DNA of 10,998 nt from DASTGO01 sp035719045 (GTDB lineage: Bacteria; Actinomycetota; Actinomycetes; Actinomycetales; Kineosporiaceae), in NCBI GenBank assembly GCA_035719045.1, contig DASTGO010000007.1:1-10998 (forward strand), in the 5' to 3' direction. This document shows positions 10,532-10,998 of the stretch, piece by piece. Numbering within the stretch: the first letter of the stretch is position 1; each line of letters opens with the position of its first letter. The notes below the pieces were generated by a model that saw nothing but the letters and a program-made list of their open reading frames with translations, had not been told where the DNA came from and did not search any database. The position numbers and the translations under genes were made by a program.

Positions 10532-10998
10532 CCCTGCCGGACGACCTCGCGACCGCGCAGGCCCTGGTCGACCAGCACTGCCACGGTGTGCTGGTCCGGG
10601 ACCTGGACCGTGCCGGGCTGGAGGAGCTGATCAGCGAGGGTGGGGCTCCCGCGGCGGGGGCCACCAACTTCGACACCCCGGCCGGGCTGGCGATCCGGCG
10701 GCACTGTGCCCCGGTGCTGGACCTGCCGACGCACGCACCCGCCGAGGACTACCTGGCCAGGCGCACCGAGCTCGGGGCGGTGGAGGCGGCGCGCCGGCTG
10801 ATCTCCGGCAGCGGTACCGCGGTGTTCTGCGTGGACACCGGTCTCACCCCGGACGGGCTGACCACACCGGACGAGCTGGCCCGGCTCGGCGGCGGGACCG
10901 CCCACGAGATCGTCCGGCTGGAGACGGTCGCGGAGGAGGTCGCGGCGGCGGGGGTCGAGCCCGGGGAGTTTGCGGACCGGGTCGCGGACGCCGTCGCG
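10528..10998 (+). CDS. Amidohydrolase (FluG N-domain-like), 3' end outside the window
   Basis: The first 157 codons of an open frame start with the ATG that overlaps the regulator stop (ATGA, 10528-10531), so the gene is translationally coupled to it. It starts MTLPDDLATAQALVDQHCHG. The DQHCHG segment at 15-20 is the metal-binding H-x-H of the amidohydrolase_2 TIM-barrel family and resembles the corresponding DNHAH motif of FluG and NodGS. Blocks such as GATNFDTPAGLAIRRHCAPVLDLP follow, typical of the group beside GS-like genes. Complete members are about 370-380 aa, so less than half is present. It is the probable partner of the ligase at 8274-9683: in fungi and plants the same two domains form one polypeptide. 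Likely role (inference): hydrolysis of an amide or related bond in the imported compound or its glutamylated product. Confidence 0.82.
   Translation, partial: MTLPDDLATAQALVDQHCHGVLVRDLDRAGLEELISEGGAPAAGATNFDTPAGLAIRRHCAPVLDLPTHAPAEDYLARRTELGAVEAARRLISGSGTAVFCVDTGLTPDGLTTPDELARLGGGTAHEIVRLETVAEEVAAAGVEPGEFADRVADAVA

Overview
The window is very GC-rich (roughly 70-75% by eye) with strong G/C preference at third codon positions. It carries leaderless-style 'RecA_NDp' DNA-damage promoters, and its proteins (UvrA with a C-x3-H first zinc finger, RpiR regulator, FluG-type glutamine synthetase) look actinobacterial. I read it as the chromosome of an actinomycete; I cannot name the genus. No rRNA, tRNA, insertion sequence or CRISPR array was seen.

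Left part (1-4500): a DMT/EamA-type exporter (22-1029) is closed by a 14-bp perfect hairpin (1040-1082). Next comes uvrA (1217-4384), encoding the damage-recognition ATPase of nucleotide excision repair. Two tandem matches to the PafBC/RecA_NDp promoter (TTGTCGGTG-N8-TANNNT) lie immediately upstream, 35 bp apart. The UvrA protein ends in a basic tail of about 108 residues built on eleven 15-bp tandem repeats.

Middle (about 4500-6228, minus strand): a membrane-bound diguanylate cyclase (7TM sensor, PAS, coiled coil, GGDEF with I-site) converges on uvrA. Its reading frame does not stop after the GGDEF domain. It runs antisense through the uvrA 3' end to 3685. A short CGGT tandem repeat and a change in third-position GC suggest that a frameshift has removed an original stop near 4497.

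Right part (6229-10998, plus strand): a 561-bp divergent intergenic region with an 11-bp perfect inverted repeat leads into a tightly overlapping four-gene operon. The genes encode an APC-family permease, a glutamine-synthetase-like gamma-glutamyl ligase of the FluG/NodGS/GlnA4 type, a MurR/RpiR-family regulator, and an amidohydrolase cut by the window end. The overlaps are 4, 13 and 4 bp. The ligase lacks the canonical ammonium-site motifs, and the amidohydrolase is the partner domain that is fused to such ligases in fungal FluG and plant NodGS. I infer that the operon imports an amine or amino-acid-like nitrogen source, gamma-glutamylates it and degrades the product under control of the RpiR regulator; the actual substrate cannot be read from the sequence.
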